NCBI RefSeq assembly: GCF_000590925.1
Contig: NZ_CP004372.1
Coordinates: 2,771,001 to 2,835,000, forward strand
Length of the DNA: 64,000 nucleotides
Direction of reading: 5' to 3'
Source of the DNA: Roseibacterium elongatum DSM 19469
GTDB taxonomy: Bacteria; Pseudomonadota; Alphaproteobacteria; Rhodobacterales; Rhodobacteraceae
Part shown: positions 45,541 to 53,155 of the stretch, in pieces
How positions within the stretch are numbered: the stretch's first letter is position 1
How the letters are laid out: the number at the start of each line of letters is the position of its first letter
Translations under genes and position numbers: made by a program
Notes under the pieces: generated by a model
Told to the model about the DNA's origin: nothing
Databases searched by the model: none
The model's input: only the letters and a program-made list of their open reading frames with translations

Positions 45541-46266
45541 ATGTCCCCCTTATCGATGTCCACCCCCGTCGCGGATCGCCACGAGGTCTCGGCGCTGTGG
45601 CGCTGGCAATTGCCGCTGGCCCTGGCGCTGTTCACCTTCGTGCTGCGCTACACCTACCCCGAGTTCTCGCGCTTTGTCATCCTGACCGAAGGCTGGGGGC
45701 CGGTCGAGCTTTCGCATTTCGTCATGCCGTTCCTGACCGGCGTGGTCGCGATCGCCTGCCTGATGAGCTTGCCGGAAGGGTCGCAAAAGGCGCTGCGCAT
45801 CTGGTTCATCCTGCTGATGCTGGGCGGGTTCTTCATCGCAGGCGAGGAACACAGCTGGGGCCAGCATTTCTTCAACTGGTCGACACCGGAATACTGGGCC
45901 GAGTTGAACCGGCAGCAGGAAACCAACCTTCACAACTCATCCTCGTGGTTCAACCAGAAGCCGCAACTGGTGCTGCAGGTCAGCGTCCTGTTCGCGGTCG
46001 TGATCCTGCCGCTGGGTACGCGGTACGGACGGTTTTCCGGTCTGCGCGAAAGGTTCGCCTTTGTCCTGCCGGGGATCAGCACATATGCCATCGGCCGGTT
46101 CATGGTGTTCTACGCCATCTGGGACCAGTTGGCCAAGAACCTCGATTTCCCCGAGATCTCGACACGGGAAGCCGAGGTGATGGAAACCTACCTTTACGGG
46201 TTTCTGTTGATCTACGCGATCACGATGTTCAAGCGGATCAAGCGGCACACCACGGGCGCGGCGTGA
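45541..46266 (+). CDS. Integral membrane protein with EEHSWGQ motif, unknown function
   Basis: The start at 45541 follows AGGAG. The 241-residue protein has about six hydrophobic segments (LPLALALFTFVLRYTY, MPFLTGVVAIACLM, WFILLMLGGFFIAG, LVLQVSVLFAVVILPLG and others). Directly after the third segment comes GEEHSWGQHFFNW, a motif seen in a group of uncharacterised membrane proteins (EE.SWGQ). The acidic pair at a membrane edge looks functional. It faces the DUF2306 gene tail-to-tail, 22 bp apart. I cannot assign a role. Confidence 0.7.
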   Translation: MSPLSMSTPVADRHEVSALWRWQLPLALALFTFVLRYTYPEFSRFVILTEGWGPVELSHFVMPFLTGVVAIACLMSLPEGSQKALRIWFILLMLGGFFIAGEEHSWGQHFFNWSTPEYWAELNRQQETNLHNSSSWFNQKPQLVLQVSVLFAVVILPLGTRYGRFSGLRERFAFVLPGISTYAIGRFMVFYAIWDQLAKNLDFPEISTREAEVMETYLYGFLLIYAITMFKRIKRHTTGAA

Positions 46267-46287
46267 CCGCGGACGGGCGGTCGCGGG

Positions 46288-47007
46288 TCACTCGGCCGGG
46301 GTGGCGGCGGGCGCGCTAAGCGTTTGGCCGCCGCGCAGCTTTTCGCGGCGCCACCACCACATCACGATCAGCACATTGGGCACCCAGCAGGACCAGCCGA
46401 TATAGGGAAAGACGGTTTCTTCCTCGAACCAGATCCGCAGGATCGGCAATTGCAGGCGAAAGCTGACCGCGCCAAAGCTGAGCGCCGCCATCATGATCAT
46501 CCAGCGGCGGTGGCGTTCGACATCGCCCGCCAAGATCGCCTGGATGCCGATGGCCAGCGCCGCGAACCAGTTGAACGCCCCCAGCGCAAATCCCGTTTCG
46601 GACCACAGCGGCCAGTCCATGTTGAAGCTGATCGGAATCGTCGTCAGCGCCGAAATGGTCACCACCGGCACAAGGACCCAGCCCAGGGTCTTGTGACTGG
46701 TGCCGCGCCGACGCCACCACCGCGACACCTGCAGCGGGATCAGGATGACAGCCAGACCTCCGAATACCATATGCACGGCCAGTGTCGTGCCGACATTCTC
46801 GATATGATAGGCGACGTGACGGGCGCCTTCGCGGATGCCCTGTTCGACGAACTGCCAGGCCGCGACGGACAGCCCCTGGTCGAGCGAGGGGAAAAAGCCG
46901 AAATACAGGCCCGGTGGCACGAATTTGAATGCCGACAGCGCCGAGAGAAGCGAAAAGAACCAAAAGACAAACCAGCCTGCCCTTGTCCAGGCGCCGTTTC
47001 GTTGCAT
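46288..47007 (-). CDS. DUF2306 family membrane protein
   Basis: A 239-residue protein with about seven hydrophobic segments. The DUF2306 pattern is present: VHMVFGGLAVILIPLQ with a membrane-embedded His, TSHKTLGWVLVPVVTISALT, and HRRWMIMMAALSFGAVSFRLQLP. Conserved His in several helices suggests heme or redox association in the family, which is not established. It lies between mfd (same strand, upstream in reading direction it follows a separate promoter) and the convergent EEHSWGQ protein. Confidence 0.8.
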   Translation of the reverse strand: MQRNGAWTRAGWFVFWFFSLLSALSAFKFVPPGLYFGFFPSLDQGLSVAAWQFVEQGIREGARHVAYHIENVGTTLAVHMVFGGLAVILIPLQVSRWWRRRGTSHKTLGWVLVPVVTISALTTIPISFNMDWPLWSETGFALGAFNWFAALAIGIQAILAGDVERHRRWMIMMAALSFGAVSFRLQLPILRIWFEEETVFPYIGWSCWVPNVLIVMWWWRREKLRGGQTLSAPAATPAE

Positions 47008-47077
47008 CGCTCACACCTCTTGCCCGATAGGTTTGCGGGTGCTTAGCGCCGAATGGTTGGCGTTGACAATCCTGCCC

Positions 47078-50000
47078 TCAGCTTTTCCTGGGCGTCGTTG
47101 CATATTGGGCAAGATCACGCGCGATGGCGAAGGCGCCCTTGATCTTCTCGGCCTCCTTTTTCCAGTCGCGGCGCACGATGATCTTGTTGTCCTTGACCTT
47201 GGCCAGGCCCTGCTGGGCCTGGATGAACTCCACCAGCCCCTGCGGATTCGGAAAGCGGTTTTCGTGGAACTGGATCGTCGCGCCCTTGGGGCCGGCATCG
47301 AGCCGGGCGATATGGGCGCGCTTGCACATGGCCTTGATCCGCACCACCAGAAGCAGCGTGTTGACCTCGCGCGGGAGCTTGCCGAAGCGGTCGATCAACT
47401 CGGCGGCAAAGCCTTCGAGATCGACCTTGGTTTCCAACTGGCTGAGCCGGCGATAAAGGCCAAGGCGCACGTCGAGATCCGGCACGTAATCCTCGGGGAT
47501 CAGGACCGGCACACCAAGGTTGATCTGCGGCGACCACTGGCCATCGTCGCCCGGCAGCCCCTCGGCCTCGCCCGCGCGGATCTTGGAAATCGCCTCTTCC
47601 AGCATGGATTGATACAGCTCGAACCCGACCTCGCGGACATGGCCGGATTGTTCCTCGCCCACGATATTGCCCGCACCGCGGATATCGAGATCCTGGCTGG
47701 CGATGGTGAACCCCGCGCCCAGGCTGTCGAGGCTGCCCAGCACGCGCAGGCGTTTCTCGGCCGATTGGGTCAGCTTCGCGCGCGGCTTGGTCGTCAGGTA
47801 GGCATAGGCGCGGGTCTTGGCCCGGCCCACGCGGCCCCGAATCTGGTACAGCTGCGCCAGCCCGAACATGTCGGCGCGGTGAATGACCATGGTGTTCGCC
47901 GTCGGAATGTCGATGCCCGATTCGACGATCGTCGTGGCCAAGAGCACGTCATACTTGCCGTCATAGAACGCGTTCATGCGATCATCCAGCTCGCCCGCCG
48001 CCATCTGACCATGGGCGGTGACGAAGCTGACTTCGGGCACCTGGTCGCGCAGGAACGCCTCGATCTCGCGCAGATCCTCGATGCGCGGCACCACGTAAAA
48101 GGATTGCCCGCCACGATAATGTTCCCGCAGCAATGCCTCGCGGATGGTCACCGCGTCGAACTCGCTGACATAGGTGCGGATGGCCAGACGGTCGACCGGC
48201 GGTGTGCCGATGAGGCTGAGGTCACGCACGCCCGACAGCGACATTTGCAGCGTCCGCGGGATCGGCGTGGCCGAGAGCGTCAGGACATGCACGTCCGAGC
48301 GCATCTCCTTGAGGCGTTCCTTGTGGGTCACGCCAAAGCGCTGTTCCTCGTCGATCACCAGCAGGCCAAGGTTCTTGAATCGCACGTTCTTGGCCAGCAG
48401 CGCATGGGTGCCGATGACAATATCGACCGAGCCGTCGGCCATTCCCTTTTTCGTCTCGCTCGCCTCTTTCTGGCTGACGAACCGCGACAGCTGCCGCACA
48501 TTGATCGGAAAACCGCGGAACCGGTCGCGAAAGGTCTTGGCATGTTGCCGCGCCAACAGCGTGGTGGGCGCGATCACCGCCACCTGCAACCCCTGCGCCG
48601 CGGCCAGAAACGCCGCGCGCATCGCCACCTCGGTCTTGCCGAACCCCACATCGCCCACCACCAGCCGGTCCATCGGGCGGCCACGTTCGAGATCCTCGAT
48701 GACGTCGGCGATGGCGCTGAGCTGGTCGTCGGTTTCCTCGTAGGGGAAACGGGCGCAGAACGCCTCCCACATGTCGCCGGGGGCGGCGAGCACGGGGGCG
48801 CTGCGCAACTCGCGTTCGGCGGCGATGCGGATCAGCTTGTCCGCGATCTGGCGGATGCGTTCTTTGAGCTTGGCTTTCTTCGCCTGCCACGCCCCGCCGC
48901 CCAGCTTGTCCAGCAGCCCCTCTTCATGGCCGTAGCGCGACAGCAACTCGATATTCTCGACCGGCAGGAACAGGCGGTCGCCGCCGGCATATTCCAGCGC
49001 GAGGCATTCATGAGGCGCGCCCATCGCGGTGATGGTTTCCAGCCCGTTGTAGCGCCCCACCCCGTGATCGACATGCACGACCAGATCACCGGGCGACAGC
49101 GTCTGCGCCTCGGTCAGGTAGTTCTCGGCCTTGCGCGTCTTGCGGCGCGGACGGATCAGGCGATCGCCCAGAACGTCCTGCTCCGAGATGACGGTCAGGC
49201 CCGCGCCGGTGAACCCCTGTTCCAGCGGCCAGATCGCCAGGTGCACGGGGCCGGTGCCGGGGCCGGAAAAACCCGGGTTTTTCTGGCCGGAAAACTCGAG
49301 TTTTCCGCCCGCGAGATCGCGCGCGTCCGCGATCTCGACGGTGTCGATGATGTCCTGGTCTTCCAGCAGGCCCTTGAGACGCTCGCGCGCGCCCTCGGAC
49401 CAGCTGGCCACCACGACGGCGCCATCTTCACGTTTGGCGCGAATATGGTCGGCCAAGGCGCCGAAAAGACTGATGTTTTCATTCTGTCGTTCGGGCGCGA
49501 AATCACGCCCCGCGCGTCCGCCGGCGTCAATCACACCCGGCCCCGGCGCTTGCGGCAGGGGCGAAAGCTGCACGACGCGGTGGCCGGCAATCGCATCTTG
49601 CCAGGCTGCGTCGGACAGATAGAGCTGTTCGGGCGGCACGGGTTTGTAGACGGTATCGAGCCGCCCCTTCTGCGTCAGCGCGGTCTTGCGCGTGTCGTAT
49701 TGATCGGCGATCGACTCCCACCGGGACAGACGTTGTGGCGTGGATTGATCGTCCAGCGTGACGGCGGCGTCGGGCAGGTAGTCGAACAGGGTTTCCAGCC
49801 GCTCGTGAAAAAAGGGCAGCCAATGCTCGACGCCCTGATGCTTGCGGCCCGCGCTGACCGCCTCATAGAGCGGATCGTCACTGCCCGCCGCGCCGAACTC
49901 GATCCGGTAATTCTGTCGAAACCGCGTGATCGCGGCCTCGTCGAGGATCACCTCCGAGACGGGGGCCAACTCGATCCGGTCGAGTTTTTCAGTCGTGCGC

Positions 50001-50581
50001 TGGCTGACCGGATCAAAGCGGCGCGCCCCATCCAGCACGTCGCCGAACAGATCCAGGCGCACCGGCGCGGGCTCTCCGGGGGGCCAGACGTCGATGATGC
50101 CGCCGCGCACGGCATAGTCGCCCGGTTCCGTGACCGTCGGGGCCTGTACGAACCCCATGCGCACCAGAAACCCCTTGAGCGCACCCTCGTCGATGCGCCC
50201 GCCCACCGTCGCGACAAAGGCCGAGCTTTGCAAAAGCGCGCGCGGGGGAATGTATTGCATCGCCGCGTTCAAGGTCGTCAGAACGATGACATCGCCCGTG
50301 ATCGCGCCCGAGGCCAGCCCCGCAAGCGTCGCCATGCGCTGCGCCGAAATGTCGGGATTGGGCGAGACGCGATCGTAGGGCAGGCAATCCCAACCGGGAA
50401 AGCGCAGCACCGGCACGGTCGGATCGAAGAACGCCAGCGCGGTCGCCATCGCCTCGGCCCGCTTGTCGTCGCGCGCGATATGCAGGACCGGGCCATCGCG
50501 GCGGCCCAGTTCGCGGAGCAGAAGCGTGGCGTCGAACCCTTCGGGCGCGCCACCGGCGAAGATGTGATCTGGCTGGCTCAT
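47078..50581 (-). CDS. mfd: Transcription-repair coupling factor
   Basis: A 1167-residue Mfd, the normal length. The N-terminal UvrB-like region holds HIARDDKRAEAMATALAFFDP. The RNA-polymerase-interacting domain follows the segment GDLVVHVDHGVGRYNGLETI (residue about 500). The translocase has Walker A GDVGFGKTEVAMRAAFLAA (residue about 644), the DEEQ box in VIDEEQRFGV (about 745) and QIRGRVGRAKTRAYAYL (motif VI). The C-terminal TRCF domain ends the protein. It removes RNA polymerase stalled at lesions and recruits UvrA. The start (MSQPDHIFAGG) is well placed. Confidence 0.97.
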   Translation of the reverse strand: MSQPDHIFAGGAPEGFDATLLLRELGRRDGPVLHIARDDKRAEAMATALAFFDPTVPVLRFPGWDCLPYDRVSPNPDISAQRMATLAGLASGAITGDVIVLTTLNAAMQYIPPRALLQSSAFVATVGGRIDEGALKGFLVRMGFVQAPTVTEPGDYAVRGGIIDVWPPGEPAPVRLDLFGDVLDGARRFDPVSQRTTEKLDRIELAPVSEVILDEAAITRFRQNYRIEFGAAGSDDPLYEAVSAGRKHQGVEHWLPFFHERLETLFDYLPDAAVTLDDQSTPQRLSRWESIADQYDTRKTALTQKGRLDTVYKPVPPEQLYLSDAAWQDAIAGHRVVQLSPLPQAPGPGVIDAGGRAGRDFAPERQNENISLFGALADHIRAKREDGAVVVASWSEGARERLKGLLEDQDIIDTVEIADARDLAGGKLEFSGQKNPGFSGPGTGPVHLAIWPLEQGFTGAGLTVISEQDVLGDRLIRPRRKTRKAENYLTEAQTLSPGDLVVHVDHGVGRYNGLETITAMGAPHECLALEYAGGDRLFLPVENIELLSRYGHEEGLLDKLGGGAWQAKKAKLKERIRQIADKLIRIAAERELRSAPVLAAPGDMWEAFCARFPYEETDDQLSAIADVIEDLERGRPMDRLVVGDVGFGKTEVAMRAAFLAAAQGLQVAVIAPTTLLARQHAKTFRDRFRGFPINVRQLSRFVSQKEASETKKGMADGSVDIVIGTHALLAKNVRFKNLGLLVIDEEQRFGVTHKERLKEMRSDVHVLTLSATPIPRTLQMSLSGVRDLSLIGTPPVDRLAIRTYVSEFDAVTIREALLREHYRGGQSFYVVPRIEDLREIEAFLRDQVPEVSFVTAHGQMAAGELDDRMNAFYDGKYDVLLATTIVESGIDIPTANTMVIHRADMFGLAQLYQIRGRVGRAKTRAYAYLTTKPRAKLTQSAEKRLRVLGSLDSLGAGFTIASQDLDIRGAGNIVGEEQSGHVREVGFELYQSMLEEAISKIRAGEAEGLPGDDGQWSPQINLGVPVLIPEDYVPDLDVRLGLYRRLSQLETKVDLEGFAAELIDRFGKLPREVNTLLLVVRIKAMCKRAHIARLDAGPKGATIQFHENRFPNPQGLVEFIQAQQGLAKVKDNKIIVRRDWKKEAEKIKGAFAIARDLAQYATTPRKS

Positions 50582-50633
50582 GGAGCGCGAGACCTACGCC
50601 GCGGGCCGGGGAAGTCAAGCATGCGGTTCCGGC

Positions 50634-51152
50634 TCAGCCCAGGGGGCCGACGGTGACATTGGTGTACATGCCCCAGAAGGCGGTCAGGAAGATGAACAAA
50701 ACGCCCAACATCTGCACCTTGATGCGGTGAAACCGCAAGACCTGCGCCACATCCTGGTAGCTGCTTGCGCGCAGTTTGCGGGCCGTCGCAAAGGTCAGCG
50801 CCCCCACCAGGAACGCCGGAAACAGCAAAAGGAACACGGCCTGGCTGAACTCGACCCGGTAATACCAGCCGGTTATGGCCAGCCCCGAGGACAGGAACGA
50901 GGCCACGCCCAGCATGAACGGCCCCGAGACGCGCGCCACCGTCAGGACGCGTTCGCCGTTGATCTCGGCCAGGGCCTGCATGTCCGCAGCGGCCCGCGCA
51001 TCGCCCCGCCGGGCGCGATTGACCATGTGATAGGGCACCCCCAGCGTCCAGTGGGACAAGGTCGACCACATGATGGCAAGAACGATCCAGTACCACAGAT
51101 TGGAAAACGACCTGAGGTCGATCACTTCGGTCACGAGGTCGAGAAAATCCAC
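50634..51152 (-). CDS. Small membrane protein conserved in Rhodobacterales, unknown function
   Basis: I place the start at a GTG at 51152, giving VDFLDLVTEVIDLRSFSNLWYW; the ATG far upstream would add low-complexity residues antisense to hemB. The 172-residue protein has about four hydrophobic stretches (LWYWIVLAIMWSTLSHW, GVASFLSSGLAITGWYY, VFLLLFPAFLVGALTFA, VLFIFLTAFWGMYTNVT). Homologs in this order are often labelled 'component of SufBCD complex'; nothing in the sequence supports that. It is divergent from hemB and downstream of nothing, 53 bp before mfd. Confidence 0.7.
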   Translation of the reverse strand: MDFLDLVTEVIDLRSFSNLWYWIVLAIMWSTLSHWTLGVPYHMVNRARRGDARAAADMQALAEINGERVLTVARVSGPFMLGVASFLSSGLAITGWYYRVEFSQAVFLLLFPAFLVGALTFATARKLRASSYQDVAQVLRFHRIKVQMLGVLFIFLTAFWGMYTNVTVGPLG

Positions 51153-51324
51153 GCGTCTGCGTCCGTCTTGGTTCTGTCTGCCGATCTGGCGCGCACCTAG
51201 GCGCGCGGTTTGCGGGACGCCAGCGACGAAAATGCCGCCCCGCGCGCTTTGCCGCCTTGAAGCCACACCCCGCGCCATGGCACCGCTGTGGCAACGCAAA
51301 GACGAGAGCACGAGGACGCACACC

Positions 51325-52323
51325 ATGAGCGCCAACCAGGCCCCCTTCCCCGCCACCCGTTTCCGCCGCACCCGCGCCGGCGCGTCCCTGCGCAACCTCG
51401 TGCGCGAGACCGAAATCAGCGTGAATGACCTGATCTGGCCGATCTTCGTGCGCGATGGCGAGGGCGTCGAGGAACCCGTGGCCTCGATGCCGGGGGTTGT
51501 CCGGCGCTCGGTCGACAAGATCGTCGAGGCCGCGCGTCAGGCGCACAGCCTCGGCATCCCGGCGATCTGCCTGTTTCCCTATACCGACCCGTCGCTGAAG
51601 ACCGAACTTTGCGAAGAGGCATGGAACCCCGACAACCTGTCGAACCGGGCCATCCGCGCGGTCAAGGATGCGGTTCCCGACCTTGCCGTGATGACCGATA
51701 TCGCCCTCGATCCCTATAACGCGAATGGCCATGACGGCATCGTTCGCGACGGGGTGATCGTGAACGACGAAACGGTCGAGGCGCTGGTCAAGATGGCCCT
51801 GGCGCAGGCCGAGGCGGGGGCCGATATCCTGGGGCCGTCTGACATGATGGACGGTCGGATCGGCGCCATGCGCGCCGCGCTCGAGGCCGCGGGCCATGTG
51901 AACGTGACGATCATGTCCTATGCCGCCAAGTTCGCCAGCGCCTATTACGGCCCGTTTCGGGATGCCGTGGGCGCCTCGGGGGCGCTCAAGGGCGACAAGA
52001 AGACCTACCAGATCGATCCGGCCAACCGCGCCGAGGCGCTGCGCTGCGTCGAGCGCGACCTGACCGAGGGGGCCGATATGGTGATGGTCAAACCCGGCCA
52101 GCCCTATCTGGACATGGTGCGCGAGGTGAAGGACCGTTTCGGCGCGCCGACCTATGCCTACCAGGTGTCGGGCGAATACGCGATGATCGAGGCGGCGGCG
52201 GCCAATGGCTGGATCGACGGCGAAAAGGTGATGCTGGAAAGCCTGATGTGCTTCCGGCGCGCGGGCTGCGACGGGGTGTTGACCTATTTCGCGCCCCGCG
52301 TGGCGCAGTTGCTGAACGGCTAG
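51325..52323 (+). CDS. hemB: Delta-aminolevulinic acid dehydratase (porphobilinogen synthase)
   Basis: The start at 51325 (MSANQAPFPATRFRRTR) gives a 332-residue enzyme joining two ALA into porphobilinogen for heme, cobalamin and chlorophyll-type pigments. Both active-site lysines are present: MSYAAKFASAYYGPFRD and MVMVKPGQPYLDM. At the metal site the Zn-type cysteines are replaced: DIALDPYNANGHDG instead of the DVCLCPY form. This marks the Mg/metal-independent alphaproteobacterial type. Confidence 0.97.
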   Translation: MSANQAPFPATRFRRTRAGASLRNLVRETEISVNDLIWPIFVRDGEGVEEPVASMPGVVRRSVDKIVEAARQAHSLGIPAICLFPYTDPSLKTELCEEAWNPDNLSNRAIRAVKDAVPDLAVMTDIALDPYNANGHDGIVRDGVIVNDETVEALVKMALAQAEAGADILGPSDMMDGRIGAMRAALEAAGHVNVTIMSYAAKFASAYYGPFRDAVGASGALKGDKKTYQIDPANRAEALRCVERDLTEGADMVMVKPGQPYLDMVREVKDRFGAPTYAYQVSGEYAMIEAAAANGWIDGEKVMLESLMCFRRAGCDGVLTYFAPRVAQLLNG

Positions 52324-52515
52324 GGCTGGGGCCGTGCCCAAACCCTAGCGGTTTCATCGGCGGAAACCCGCAAACCTTGTGGCATTGGCGGATGACACCC
52401 GCGCCAAAGCGGCGTATCCTGTTGCCAGGAAACCCGCGCGTCTCGACGCGGGCAAACGAGGCATGTCACCCGCCATCGCCGATGGTCGGGGTCTAGGAAA
52501 AAGGCAGACCGACCC

Positions 52516-53073
52516 ATGAGCAGCACCACGCGCAGGAATTTCGTCATCGGCGGGGCCGCGGTGCCCCTTCTGGCCGCCTGCGGCAACGGATTGAACAGCC
52601 GGGCCAGCCAACGCATCGATGCGCGCGTCGATACGGCCATCGATTTCATGTATCAGGAGGTGCCGGGCACCCGAGAGTTGGCCATGGACGCAGCCGGCAT
52701 GCTGGTCATGCCGCTGGTCACCGAGGCCGGGTTCGGCATCGGCGGCGGCTATGGGCGCGGCGCCTTGCGCATCAACGGCGCGACGGTCGATTACTACTCG
52801 GCCGCGTCGGGCACCTTCGGTCTGCAGATCGGCGCGCAACAATACGCCCATACGCTGTTCTTCATGACCGAGGACGCGCTGCGGGCCTTCCGCAACTCGG
52901 CCGGATGGTCGGCAGGGGCAGATGTGCGCTATGCCGTCAACAGCCAGGGCGGCACATTGGGCATCGACACGACGACCCTGCTCGACCCGGTCATCGCGGT
53001 CATCTACGGGCAGGCCGGACTGATCGTCGGGGCCACGCTCGAGGGGACGCGCTATACCCGCATCCTGCCCTGA
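52516..53073 (+). CDS. SYLF/YSC84-domain lipoprotein
   Basis: A 185-residue protein. The N-terminus TTRRNFVIGGAAVPLLAACGN combines a twin-arginine-like motif and a lipobox (LAAC), suggesting Tat export and lipid anchoring. The rest is the SYLF (YSC84) lipid-binding fold: AAGMLVMPLVTEAGFGIGGGYGRGAL, VDYYSAASGTFGLQIGAQQY and TTTLLDPVIAVIYGQAGLIVGATLEG. SYLF proteins bind phosphoinositides in eukaryotes; the bacterial role is not known. It lies between hemB and the acylase on the same strand. Confidence 0.85.
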   Translation: MSSTTRRNFVIGGAAVPLLAACGNGLNSRASQRIDARVDTAIDFMYQEVPGTRELAMDAAGMLVMPLVTEAGFGIGGGYGRGALRINGATVDYYSAASGTFGLQIGAQQYAHTLFFMTEDALRAFRNSAGWSAGADVRYAVNSQGGTLGIDTTTLLDPVIAVIYGQAGLIVGATLEGTRYTRILP

Positions 53074-53155
53074 CGGTGCCTTGATCGACCACGGCTTTGC
53101 ATTCCCCCTTCCAAGGGGCTAGATGGCGCGAGACGTTTCTCCGCCCCGAGGATTC

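Noticed and set aside
46835..50656. A 1273-residue open frame on the plus strand opposite mfd
   Set aside because: It is a GC-rich shadow of mfd: low-complexity, His/Arg/Gln-rich residues, no family motif, while mfd itself is full-length and conserved.
50634..51152. Naming this protein 'component of SufBCD complex'
   Set aside because: That label circulates for homologs, but the protein is a small multi-helix membrane protein with no Suf features and no suf genes nearby.
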